From assembly GCF_014639235.1 (NCBI RefSeq), contig NZ_BMFU01000002.1, positions 886,361-950,360 of the forward strand: a DNA stretch of 64,000 nucleotides, read 5' to 3'. Of the stretch, positions 36,838 through 44,830 are shown in pieces. Below the pieces are notes generated by a model that searched no databases, was not told the DNA's origin, and worked only from the letters and a program-made list of their open reading frames with translations. Both the position numbers and the translations under genes were made by a program. This DNA comes from Paenibacillus silvae (lineage in GTDB: Bacteria; Bacillota; Bacilli; Paenibacillales; Paenibacillaceae). Each line of letters starts with the position of its first letter. Position 1 is the first letter of the stretch.

Positions 36838-37638
36838 CTAATTAAAGATGGAGGACCATACTTTAAATGCCGTTATAGCAATCAGAAGCAGCAGAGCGTA
36901 CCTGAGGAATCGCACATTGATCATAGAACTCGCTCTGGACCCAAGCGAAGCACCAATCAGACTTCCAAGCACCGTATAAATAATCGGCTCTAGAGGAATG
37001 TCTCCAGCCGTAATTTTTCCAATAACACCGCCGATTGCAGAGATGAACACAATAGCGAGAGATGATGCAATGGTCGTCCGGACCGGGATTTGTAAAATGG
37101 TAAGCATAATCGGAATAAGCACAAATGCGCCCCCGGCCCCGACGATCCCTGATACAATGCCAACGGCAAATGAGCTGCTTGCTGCGATGATTTTATTAAA
37201 TGACAATGCCTCGTTCGCATCCACGCTGCCCTTGCTGGGAATCAACATAAGTACAATAGCAATCACAGCGAGAATGCCGTAGACCAGGTGAATCATACGT
37301 TCATCCAGCAAACCTGAGATAAAAGCGCCAATCAGGCTGCCCGCCAGAATGCTGCTGCCCATAACCAGCACCAATCCAGAATGAATGACAGCCCCTCCCG
37401 CTGTACCCGCCTTGGCTTTCCTGCGAAATGCAAGTACACTTGCAAGGGAAGCAAAGAAAACCTGAAACATGCTGATCGCCGACACCTGCTGAGCTGTGAA
37501 AGGTTCCAGCCCAACCATCTCAGGCACGTATAGCAGCAGCGGGAAGTTGATAATCGCTCCCCCAATGCCGAGTAGTCCAGAGAAAAATGAACCGATCAGA
37601 CCCAGTATAAACATGATGATAAACAGCAGAAGATCCAT
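36838..37638 (-). CDS. TauE/SafE-family sulfite/organosulfur permease
   Basis: 266 aa, about eight predicted helices. GLIGSFFSGLLGIGGAIINFPLLL and a second half-repeat SFAVGIVSGIVGAGGAFVLIPIML give the two inverted GIGG/GAGG motifs of the TauE/SafE family (PF01925). Members export sulfite or organosulfonates, but the substrate here is unknown. SD AAAGGAAG ten bases before the ATG. No sulfur-metabolism genes are nearby. Confidence 0.87.
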   Translation of the reverse strand: MDLLLFIIMFILGLIGSFFSGLLGIGGAIINFPLLLYVPEMVGLEPFTAQQVSAISMFQVFFASLASVLAFRRKAKAGTAGGAVIHSGLVLVMGSSILAGSLIGAFISGLLDERMIHLVYGILAVIAIVLMLIPSKGSVDANEALSFNKIIAASSSFAVGIVSGIVGAGGAFVLIPIMLTILQIPVRTTIASSLAIVFISAIGGVIGKITAGDIPLEPIIYTVLGSLIGASLGSRASSMINVRFLRYALLLLIAITAFKVWSSIFN

Positions 37639-37797
37639 CGGTTAGACGCTTCCTTTCAGAGGATACTATAGCGAAATAAATGGTGAAAACATTAGAATAA
37701 AACGCCAAAATTGAAGCAGAAAAAAAGTATACATCACTCATTATTTCGGGTATAATACTTAAAACCAAGTAAATTAATCAGAAATGAGTGATTAAGC

Positions 37798-37974
37798 ATG
37801 TTCAACGTGTTGAAGACACTTTTCGTCAATACCTGTCCTCGCTGTAACGAAAAATTACAAGCACATCACGATGCGCTATGCTCCGTCAAAACATGCACTC
37901 ATTGTGACTACAAAGAAGAAAGCTACGGCTCGCTCGGTGTCCGTATCGTGTATGACAACACCACAAATGGATAA
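37798..37974 (+). CDS. 58-aa zinc-ribbon-like protein, unknown
   Basis: MFNVLKTLFVNTCPRCNEKLQ opens with a CPRC pair; a second pair CTHC follows after about 21 residues, giving a CxxC...CxxC four-Cys metal site with an extra Cys and His residues between. A TATAAT -10 at 37751-37756 precedes it. The SD is weak (GAGTG). Likely a small metal-binding protein, perhaps nucleic-acid binding. The distinctive spacing supports a real gene, yet it is orphan here. Confidence 0.55.
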   Translation: MFNVLKTLFVNTCPRCNEKLQAHHDALCSVKTCTHCDYKEESYGSLGVRIVYDNTTNG

Positions 37975-38073
37975 AACGAGACACATAATGACATTGTATC
38001 ACGAACCGGGAAATTTCGGGATGATTCGACATTTTCAAAAGGCTTGTGATGTATGTCTTGTTATGTATGTATA

Positions 38074-38112
38074 GAAAAAAGGCACCGGATGCATACCTCC
38101 CGTGCCTTTTTA
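38074..38112. terminator. bidirectional terminator
   Basis: AAAAAAGGCACCGG / CCCGTGCCTTTTT, with a nine-base loop, between the convergent zinc-ribbon and SDR genes. Confidence 0.88.
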
Positions 38113-38125
38113 TGTTTCATCACAT

Positions 38126-38881
38126 TTATTTTGTTTTGAAGCTAAGAAAACCATCATCCACAGCTACCGTTGTGCCATTCATCGCACTCGCAGCATCACT
38201 GAACAAAAACGTAACTACACTTGCCACTTTTTCGGGCTGAATCAATTCTCCACGCATGTGCTGGGTTGCCAGTGCATCCTTCATCGCCTTGTCATTGCCT
38301 AATATCGGAGTTTCAATGAAGCCAGGCGCAACCCCGAGCACACGAATGCCGTGCTCAGCCAATTCCAGTGCTCCAGATTTGGACATCATGACCACCGCCG
38401 CCTTCGCAGCATTGTAGTTGAAGCTGCCCACAGCTGCCACACTTCCGTAGATCGAAGCCGTGTTCACAATCGTACCCTGCACATTCAGTTCTACCATTTT
38501 CTTCGCACCATAGTACATGCCGTAGTATACGCTGTGCTGATCCACATCAATAACTTTGTGATACGATTCCGGGTCCATCTCCAGAAACGGCTTTACAAGC
38601 CCGATGCCTGCATTATTGAAAATGCCATTAAATGTGCCATAAGTCTCCACAGTCCAGTCAATCAACGCTTTGATCTCGTCGCCTTTGGATACATCAACTT
38701 TATAAGCTCCGGCCTTACCGCCATTTGCTTCAATCTGAGCTGCAACCTGTTTGGCACCATCTTCGTTAAAATCCGCGACAACGATCGTCGCCCCTTGTGC
38801 AGCCAGCTGCAATGCTGTTTCTTTTCCGATCCCGCTTGCTCCACCCGTGATAATAAGGACTTTCCCTGTATGTTCGGACAT
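38126..38881 (-). CDS. short-chain dehydrogenase/reductase
   Basis: 251 aa classical SDR. TGGASGIG (Rossmann cofactor turn, residues 9-16), NNAG (about 87), catalytic Ser in NTASIYGS (about 138) and YNAAK (Tyr-x3-Lys, about 152) are all present; an Asp at the end of beta-2 (VADFNED) favours NAD. Substrate unknown. I start at the ATG at 38881, which has AAGGAG nine bases upstream; the longer frame to 38926 has no SD. Single gene. Confidence 0.88.
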   Translation of the reverse strand: MSEHTGKVLIITGGASGIGKETALQLAAQGATIVVADFNEDGAKQVAAQIEANGGKAGAYKVDVSKGDEIKALIDWTVETYGTFNGIFNNAGIGLVKPFLEMDPESYHKVIDVDQHSVYYGMYYGAKKMVELNVQGTIVNTASIYGSVAAVGSFNYNAAKAAVVMMSKSGALELAEHGIRVLGVAPGFIETPILGNDKAMKDALATQHMRGELIQPEKVASVVTFLFSDAASAMNGTTVAVDDGFLSFKTK

Positions 38882-39040
38882 AACATCGATCTCCTTTGCT
38901 GTATGAATTTGATGTAAAGTGAACAAAAGTTAGTTTATAACTTTTATATATTAAATCATACTAGTCTGTCTTTCTTTTGTCAAACCGTGAGCCTCGTCCA
39001 TGATTTGTAGTTTTTCTTTTTAGGGAGTAAATATACAAGG

Positions 39041-39077
39041 AAAGACGAGCACTCGCTCCGCAAGCTTACTCGTCTTG
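39041..39077 (-). terminator. terminator beyond a gene remnant
   Basis: AGACGAG/CTCGTCT stem with a long loop followed by TTTCCTTG on the minus strand. It lies 23 bp after the stop of the decayed ORF at 39100-39246, fitting the end of a former gene. Confidence 0.5.
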
Positions 39078-39099
39078 TTGTATTTATCATTTAAACAAA

Positions 39100-39246
39100 C
39101 TATTCACTTTGCAAACCGCTGAGCGGTTCCTTCAAGCTATTCATATTATTGATTAATTCTGGAATACCCGTCTTTTGCCAGTTCTCTGCGGTGAATCCCT
39201 GCTCTGCTATCGTTGTTTCGAATTGATTCTGAATGATGGTTGCACG
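39100..39246 (-). pseudogene. C-terminal remnant of a decayed gene
   Basis: A 48-codon open stretch without a start codon reads RATIIQNQFETTIAEQGF and later TGIPELINNMNSLKEPLSG, then a stop and a terminator. It is preceded in frame by a stop (39247-39249). The helical, normal-looking composition suggests the C-terminus of a secreted or solute-binding-type protein whose upstream part is lost. The parent family is not identified. Confidence 0.45.
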
Positions 39247-39308
39247 TTAATGATACTTGCTTCCAGAACGCGAATGCAAATGTGTCTGCACACCACAGCA
39301 TAACGATG

Positions 39309-39314
39309 TATAAT
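39309..39314 (+). promoter_or_regulatory. candidate -10 of BASS transporter gene
   Basis: TATAAT immediately before an in-frame ATG at 39317. A start codon there would put the -10 almost on the initiator, so the true start is the downstream ATG at 39347. Confidence 0.5.
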
Positions 39315-39346
39315 AGATGAATCACACAATAAAGGGATGTCATCAT

Positions 39347-40315
39347 ATGCTTCAAGCCTTGAATCAACGCTTGAACCGCATCATGCCACTGATTACCCCC
39401 AGCAGTATCATCATTGGTGTACTATGCGGCAGTTATTTATCTTCGTACACGTTTTTGTCCCCCTGGCTGTTTGCTTTCATGACATTTGCAGGCAGTATCA
39501 GTCTAAGTGTACGAGATTTCGTAAATGTTCTAAAAAGGCCTCTGCCTTTGTTTATTTGCTTGCTGATCCTGCATCTGGCTATGCCGCTTGTCGCGTTAGG
39601 CACAGGTCATCTGGTATTTCCAACCGATGCCTACACGATTACCGGCCTTGTTCTCGCTGCGGTCATTCCCACTGGAATTAGCAGCTTTATTTGGGTGAGC
39701 ATCTACCGGGGTAATATTGCACTTACGCTTTCTATTATTCTTATTGATACCTTGCTTGCTCCTTTTGTTGTGCCCGGTGTGTTGTCTCTACTTGTAGGTA
39801 CAAGTGTTTCCCTGGATATCGGGGCCATGATGAGCAGTCTGTTCTGGATGATTGTGTTTCCGTCCCTTCTGGGAATGCTTCTGAATGAGTGGACCAAAGG
39901 TGGCATCGTTCCTGTCTGGGGGCCTCGGCTGAATCCGTTATCCAAGCTGTTCATGGCTTCTGTTGTGGCAATCAACGGCTCGGTTGTCGCACCATATCTG
40001 GCTGACTTCAACTTGAAACTGGCAGGTCTGGCTGTAATTATCGTCTTTCTTGCTTCCTTCGGTTATGCTTTGAGTTACTTCATTGCGAAGTGGCTTGGCT
40101 GGAATGAAGCGGACCAGGTTGCCCTTGTCTTTAATGGGGGGATGCGTAACATTAGCGCTGGAGCTGTACTCGCAGTCACTTATTTTCCACCGCCTGTTGC
40201 CGTTCCTGTTGTGCTTGGCATGGTATTCCAGCAGATGCTCGCTTCTCTTTCGGGCTACTTGCTTGGCCGACGTTCTCAGCTTTTGCGTAATACAGATAAA
40301 ACTTCAGCAGCATGA
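39347..40315 (+). CDS. bile acid:sodium symporter (BASS) family transporter
   Basis: 322 aa, about nine to ten predicted helices. Helix regions around AVIPTGISSFIWVSIYRGN and the late FNGGMRNISAGAVLAVTYFPPPVAVP carry the GMRN crossover block of the SBF/BASS fold. Bacterial members carry bile acids, pantoate or other organic anions with Na+; the substrate here is unknown. I start at 39347, with AAAGGGATG upstream, because a -10 hexamer overlaps the earlier ATG. Single gene ending in a strong terminator. Confidence 0.83.
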   Translation: MLQALNQRLNRIMPLITPSSIIIGVLCGSYLSSYTFLSPWLFAFMTFAGSISLSVRDFVNVLKRPLPLFICLLILHLAMPLVALGTGHLVFPTDAYTITGLVLAAVIPTGISSFIWVSIYRGNIALTLSIILIDTLLAPFVVPGVLSLLVGTSVSLDIGAMMSSLFWMIVFPSLLGMLLNEWTKGGIVPVWGPRLNPLSKLFMASVVAINGSVVAPYLADFNLKLAGLAVIIVFLASFGYALSYFIAKWLGWNEADQVALVFNGGMRNISAGAVLAVTYFPPPVAVPVVLGMVFQQMLASLSGYLLGRRSQLLRNTDKTSAA

Positions 40316-40335
40316 CCGTGCCATAATGATATTAG

Positions 40336-40366
40336 AAAACGCCGACCCAATGGGTTCGGCGTTTTT
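40336..40366 (+). terminator. terminator of BASS gene
   Basis: AAAACGCCGACCC / GGGTTCGGCGTTTTT, three-base loop, T-run. Because it lies between convergent genes it may stop both. Confidence 0.9.
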
Positions 40367-40421
40367 GATATTACTTCTGTTGCTATTAGAGCTATAAGTT
40401 AAGGTGTAACTTAGGTAAACC

Positions 40422-40685
40422 TTAATAGTTTAATCTTGAAATTTCTGAAGAGATGCCTAGAACGATAAGAATGATATAAAAAACGATTCCGATAAGTGCC
40501 CACATCAATGATGCTTTTGCAAAGTTTGCCTTGGATGGGTTCGAACCGCCGAAAGCCCAGACAAATAACATAATCAGGTTAACGAGCGGGATCATCATAA
40601 GAAACAATGTAAGCATCCAACTTCCAAAGCTAACAGACGGTATAGCTGGTTTTTTATGTATTGCTTGATTAGGAGCTGCTTGCAT
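40422..40685 (-). CDS. 87-aa membrane protein, unknown family
   Basis: 87 aa with two predicted helices (GSWMLTLFLMMIPLVNLIMLFVWAF and ASLMWALIGIVFYIILIVLGI) joined by a conserved-looking GGSNPSKANFAKA loop. Both termini probably face the same side. SD AAAGGAGG about 12 bases upstream of the ATG. The SNPSKANF loop recurs in small integral membrane proteins of unknown function. Single gene. Confidence 0.75.
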   Translation of the reverse strand: MQAAPNQAIHKKPAIPSVSFGSWMLTLFLMMIPLVNLIMLFVWAFGGSNPSKANFAKASLMWALIGIVFYIILIVLGISSEISRLNY

Positions 40686-40866
40686 AAACTTGAGGTCCTC
40701 CTTTCTGTTTGTTTTTTGTAAAAGCTATGACTTGGTTTTTCCATTCAAAAAACACAGAATGAATTTCCATTAGTAAAAATACCCTATATTTCTGTAATTT
40801 TCAATGAAATATTTTCCATGTTTTCAATTCTGCGAATTCTTTTTTTCCTAAAGGATATAACCAACG

Positions 40867-40895
40867 AAAGAAGCCGACAAAATGTCGGCTTCTTT
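40867..40895. terminator. terminator of asd
   Basis: AAAGAAGCCGAC / GTCGGCTTCTTT perfect stem with five-base loop, 47 bp beyond the asd stop. Confidence 0.88.
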
Positions 40896-40941
40896 AACTA
40901 GCTGATATCGTTTATACCACAGCTTCAGGAAAGCTGATATG

Positions 40942-42027
40942 TTATTTCGGTTGGATATATCCTTCGGCTTTGAGCAATTCAGCGATCAGCACTGCACCGC
41001 CTGCCGCTCCGCGGAGCGTGTTGTGGGACAAACCAACGAATTTGTAATCATAGAGTGAATCTTCGCGCAGTCGGCCTGTGGATACACCCATTCCGCGTTC
41101 GATATCACGATCTAATTTCGTCTGTGGTCTGTTCTCTTCTTCAAAATACGTAATGAACTGTTTCGGTGCACTTGGCAGCGCCAGCTCCTGCGGACGACCT
41201 TTGAACTGAGACCAGCGCTCCAGGATTTCATCCTTGCTCGGCTTTTTCTCAAAGTTCACAAACACCGTCGCCAGATGCCCATCGGTTACCGGTACGCGAA
41301 TACATTGTGTTGTAATGTGTGGTGCAGATGCTTTGACAATCTGGTTATTTTCTACACTTCCCCAGATGCGAAGCGGCTCCTGCTCACTTTTTTCTTCCTC
41401 GCCACCGATGTACGGAATAACATTATCCAGCATTTCAGGCCAATCGGTGAAGTTTTTGCCCGCACCAGAGATCGCTTGATACGTGGAAGCCACAACCTGT
41501 GTCGGATTAAACTCACGCAAAGCGTGCAGCGCTGGCACGTAACTCTGGATCGAGCAGTTCGGTTTTACCGCAATAAAACCGGTTGTTGTACCCAGACGTT
41601 TTCTTTGAGCCTCAATCACAGCCAGATGGCCCGGGTTAATCTCAGGAATAACCATCGGTACATCAGCTGTCCAGCGATGAGCCGAGTTATTGGATACAAC
41701 AGGCGTGCCTGTTTTGGCGTAAGCCTCTTCCAGCGCCTGAATTTCATTTTTTTTCATATCCACTGCGCAGAAAATAAAATCAACCTGGCTCGCAAATGCT
41801 TCAACCTGGGATGCATCCTGCACGACAATATTTTTCACCGGCTCAGGAATCGGAACCGCAAGCTTCCATCTTCCCTGAACAGATTCTTCATACGTTTTAC
41901 CTGCCGAATTGGCACTTGCTGAAATCGCGGTTACTTCAAACCATGGATGTTGATCCAGCAGGTCTACAAAGCGCTGACCCACCATTCCTGTTCCTCCGAC
42001 AATACCGACTTTTAATTTTGCTGACAT
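40942..42027 (-). CDS. asd: aspartate-semialdehyde dehydrogenase
   Basis: 361 aa. NADPH-dependent reduction of aspartyl phosphate to aspartate semialdehyde, the branch point to lysine/DAP, threonine and methionine. GIVGGTGMVGQRF (NADP loop, residues 7-19), the catalytic Cys in VKPNCSIQS (about 158) and the late GxSxGRxR-type GVSTGRLR and HNTLRGAAGG blocks are visible. Length and motifs match the fungal/archaeal-type Asd rather than the E. coli-type. SD GGAAA lies about 10 bases before the ATG. Preceded by a T-box leader on the minus strand; monocistronic. Confidence 0.92.
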   Translation of the reverse strand: MSAKLKVGIVGGTGMVGQRFVDLLDQHPWFEVTAISASANSAGKTYEESVQGRWKLAVPIPEPVKNIVVQDASQVEAFASQVDFIFCAVDMKKNEIQALEEAYAKTGTPVVSNNSAHRWTADVPMVIPEINPGHLAVIEAQRKRLGTTTGFIAVKPNCSIQSYVPALHALREFNPTQVVASTYQAISGAGKNFTDWPEMLDNVIPYIGGEEEKSEQEPLRIWGSVENNQIVKASAPHITTQCIRVPVTDGHLATVFVNFEKKPSKDEILERWSQFKGRPQELALPSAPKQFITYFEEENRPQTKLDRDIERGMGVSTGRLREDSLYDYKFVGLSHNTLRGAAGGAVLIAELLKAEGYIQPK

Positions 42028-42149
42028 GGAATCATCATTTCCTTTCGGTTTAAGTTAGCTCATCTCTTGTTGTCATCGTACATGGGATACTGGAAGCATT
42101 CATTCCCCTATCATTCACACTATTCAGGCCAATCCAAAGCGTGTAATCA

Positions 42150-42455
42150 CAGCTCTGAAAAACCAAAAAATCCCATCCCCAAGACAAAAGTCTCAGGGAC
42201 GAGATTGAACACTCGTGGTACCACCCAGATTCGCAAATATGTCACCACATCTGCCTCTTCAAGTATGTGAAGGATGACAGTTTCATCCGTTTTATACTCT
42301 AGCTCTATAACAGGAGCGCCTGTCACACCATCCTCCAAGAAAGCGGATTCCGATGTGCTGCTCAGAGTCTTTATTCGATAAAAGTTTCTTTGCCCCTTTT
42401 CAGCTGCCGGAGCTCTCTGATGAAAGAATGATTTTTATCTACTCGTCTCGTCTTC
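42150..42455 (-). promoter_or_regulatory. T-box riboswitch leader of asd
   Basis: On the minus strand: stem I with an AGTA strand (42433-42446), upper stem GATAAAA/TTTTATC, AG-bulge block AGAGAGCTCCGGCAGCTG, the T-box core GGGTGGTACCACGAG (42211-42228), and a terminator (42164-42205: CCCTGAGAC/GTCTTGGGG then six Ts). The 3' side of the specifier loop is GAATAAAGA. Aligned with the GAAC-NNN-A layout of tyrS-type loops, the specifier is AAA (Lys), followed by a purine as is usual; GAC (Asp) is followed by a pyrimidine and fits less well. Confidence 0.85.
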
Positions 42456-42591
42456 GCATTTGATATTGCGATTATAATATCAAAGTTCCAGTACGGAAGT
42501 AAACAGTTTTTTTTAATTTGCTGTTATAGGATATATTACAAAAATGAAGTTAGTCATGATCGCAAGCAATTATAACTAAAAAGATAAAACC

Positions 42592-42629
42592 AAAATAGCC
42601 TCCGTACGGAATGTTTCCATCGAAGGCTG
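42592..42629 (-). terminator. terminator of the 101-aa acidic protein gene
   Basis: AGCCTTCGATGG / CCGTACGGAGGCT imperfect stem with a seven-base loop and a T-rich tail on the minus strand. Confidence 0.6.
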
Positions 42630-42665
42630 TTTATAGTTGACACTTGTTTCAAATATGAAGAAACA

Positions 42666-42971
42666 TCATTCCACTTTTCCAGGATACTGAGGCTCATGCA
42701 CGTCATCTGGCACCGTTTCATCAAAAACATCCTGACCCGGATAATCCCGTACTTCTCCCTCATGCAGCTCATGATTCTCATAATCGAAACGGTGTGCGGT
42801 TCTTTGATCCATCCGCCACGGGGAGCTCTTACCAAGAGATTCAGATAACAAGGATGAGCCGTAGGGGCCCTCCGGAAATTCCTCCAGAGTAATATCATTT
42901 CGCTGCGATTCCACGGTGGATACGTCCGTATACTCCTGCCTGTCCTCCTGCACAAACTTTTCCTTCATCAT
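42666..42971 (-). CDS. 101-aa acidic hydrophilic protein, unknown
   Basis: MMKEKFVQEDRQEYTDVSTV... with blocks EEFPEGPYG, SPWRMDQR, HRFDYENHELHEGE and VRDYPGQ. Acidic, no hydrophobic segment and no signal peptide. A strong SD (AGGAGG) lies five bases before a double ATG. No family is recognised. Separate from the ECF operon (137-bp gap) and ended by its own terminator. Confidence 0.72.
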   Translation of the reverse strand: MMKEKFVQEDRQEYTDVSTVESQRNDITLEEFPEGPYGSSLLSESLGKSSPWRMDQRTAHRFDYENHELHEGEVRDYPGQDVFDETVPDDVHEPQYPGKVE

Positions 42972-43108
42972 TCGCCCCTCCTGATCGTCTTGGGATGATC
43001 AACGCATCTTTATGATGAGCGAAACAGAAAGACCTTATGCATTTTTCGTGGAAAACACTGCGTTTCAAGTGCCGATTCATCACTGAATCTGCACCTTTAT
43101 CCGCGCTG

Positions 43109-44830
43109 CTAGAACCATCGCATAGATACAAGCAGAGCAAAAACCAGCAGACCGATGATGCCTATTCGCGTATCCCGCCTGCTCCAGACCAGAAGAGAGG
43201 AACGAGCGCCAAGCGCAGCGTTTTCTCTCACCTTGCGCATCTCCATGGCAATGGTCATGTCCTCTGCACGCTGAAACAAGGCCATAAGCAGTGGAATGAT
43301 CAAGGGCCCCAGATCGCGTATGCGTACGGTATTCGGCTTCAAAGCCGCTTTCCCGCGCGACCTTACAATCAGAGAAAACCGCTGCCACTCACTCCAGATC
43401 ATTGGAATGAATCTGAAAATCAAAGAGACAGCCAGAGCAAACGAAGCGACAGGAAGTTTAATTTTCCGGCCATAGGCCAACACCCAGTTAAGACCCTCAA
43501 CCATTCGTCCATAAGGTGTTGTTAACGAGAACCACAGGCTTGCCAGAGTTACGATGAACAGACGATAAAGGTTCAGCAGCGTGCCCTCGGCTTGAATCCA
43601 TGAAAAGCCGAGCTGAATCCCACCTTCGCCCGTCGTTATCGTGCTGCCCGATAACGCTGTGGACAGGACAAAAAACAGAACGAGCGGCTTCATCAGCTTG
43701 ATGCATCCCGTTAACATCTGACGGGGCAGCACAGCTAACGCACCTGCCACCGGAATCAAGGTTAAGGTCAGGCCAAGCCAGTCCTGCTGAAGCATCGCTG
43801 CTGTCACAAGCAGCACGTACAACACCCATTTTAGACGCGGATCGAGCGCGCTATATGCTTCGTTAGAAGGAACAGAAGCAGCAGTTGGTTGTTGAAATTG
43901 GGCAGAATCATCATAGTCAGGTATGGCTTCTGGCATTTCTTTCGTATCATGCATATGTTCAGCAGCTGCTGCCTTCTGCCCCCCTGAACGAATAATGGCT
44001 TCAGCCATCTCTTCTGCCGTCATCGCTGGATAAGGAAAAGCTATCCCGGCCGCTCGCAGCTGCTCTGCAAGGCGCATTGAAGGAGGTAAACCCATTCCAG
44101 CTTGCAGCAGCAGCTCAGGATGAGCGTGCAATTCCAGCGGAGTAACATCCGCAATCAAGCGACCTTCTTTTAACAAAAGCACTCGGTCTGCATACGGCAG
44201 AAACGTATCCAGATCATGTGTAGCAATAATTGCCGCACCACCTGACATGCGCTGTTTATCGAGGGAACCAAACAGCAGCTTCACGCTGTGTGCCTCAAGA
44301 CCCGCGCTGGGTTCATCCAGCAGCATCCAGTCCGGTTTGGTTACTTCTCCAAGTGCAAGTCCCAGTCTTCGCTTCTCACCACCGCTGAGGGCAAAGGGCG
44401 AACGCTCCAGGTGAAAACGCCGTTCCCCCTGATCCCCACGAGGCGGGTCCCAATGCGCCAAAGAATCTTCAATCTGCTGCTCACAGTCGTCTTCATTCAA
44501 ACGATAAGGGCGCAGCGAGTACAGCATCTCCCGCTTGATATCATGCGCAAACAATTGCTGCTCCGGAAATTGAAACACAAGCCCTGTCTGAAGTAGCACC
44601 GATTGAGGCACCCTCCCATCACGCCACATTGGTTCGCCTTCCAGCCGAATAACACCGGAATCCGGCGTTTTCAGACCAGCCATGGTCTGCAGCAGTGTTG
44701 TTTTGCCTGAGCCAGTACAGCCCAGGAGCAACGTAACCTCACCACGTCTCAGTGTGACTGTAATCTGATCCAGCAGTGTGCGGTTGTTCTCACCCGGGAC
44801 TCGCACGCAAATATTTTTCAGCTCCATCAC
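43109..44830 (-). CDS. fused EcfA-EcfT component of an ECF (biotin) transporter
   Basis: 573 aa. Residues 1-250 are an ATPase with Walker A LLGCTGSGKTTLLQ, Q-loop FQFPEQQLF, signature LSGGEKRRLGLALG and Walker B WMLLDEPSAGLE. Residues about 325-570 are an EcfT-type membrane protein (DPRLKWVLYVLLVTAAMLQ, and later MIWSEWQRFSLIVRSRGKAA with coupling-helix Arg/Ala residues). EcfA and EcfT are usually separate, so this is a fusion. It overlaps the other EcfA by four bases (ATGA at 44827-44830). BioY across the shared BirA site indicates biotin as cargo. Confidence 0.9.
   Translation of the reverse strand: MMELKNICVRVPGENNRTLLDQITVTLRRGEVTLLLGCTGSGKTTLLQTMAGLKTPDSGVIRLEGEPMWRDGRVPQSVLLQTGLVFQFPEQQLFAHDIKREMLYSLRPYRLNEDDCEQQIEDSLAHWDPPRGDQGERRFHLERSPFALSGGEKRRLGLALGEVTKPDWMLLDEPSAGLEAHSVKLLFGSLDKQRMSGGAAIIATHDLDTFLPYADRVLLLKEGRLIADVTPLELHAHPELLLQAGMGLPPSMRLAEQLRAAGIAFPYPAMTAEEMAEAIIRSGGQKAAAAEHMHDTKEMPEAIPDYDDSAQFQQPTAASVPSNEAYSALDPRLKWVLYVLLVTAAMLQQDWLGLTLTLIPVAGALAVLPRQMLTGCIKLMKPLVLFFVLSTALSGSTITTGEGGIQLGFSWIQAEGTLLNLYRLFIVTLASLWFSLTTPYGRMVEGLNWVLAYGRKIKLPVASFALAVSLIFRFIPMIWSEWQRFSLIVRSRGKAALKPNTVRIRDLGPLIIPLLMALFQRAEDMTIAMEMRKVRENAALGARSSLLVWSRRDTRIGIIGLLVFALLVSMRWF

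Noticed and set aside
39317..39346. Ten-residue N-terminal extension of the BASS transporter
   Set aside because: A TATAAT -10 sits directly before that ATG, so RNA likely starts too late to include it; the ATG at 39347 has the SD.
42554..42955. 133-aa minus-strand ORF overlapping the acidic protein gene
   Set aside because: It is another frame of the same DNA without an SD; the 101-aa frame has AGGAGG and a normal start.
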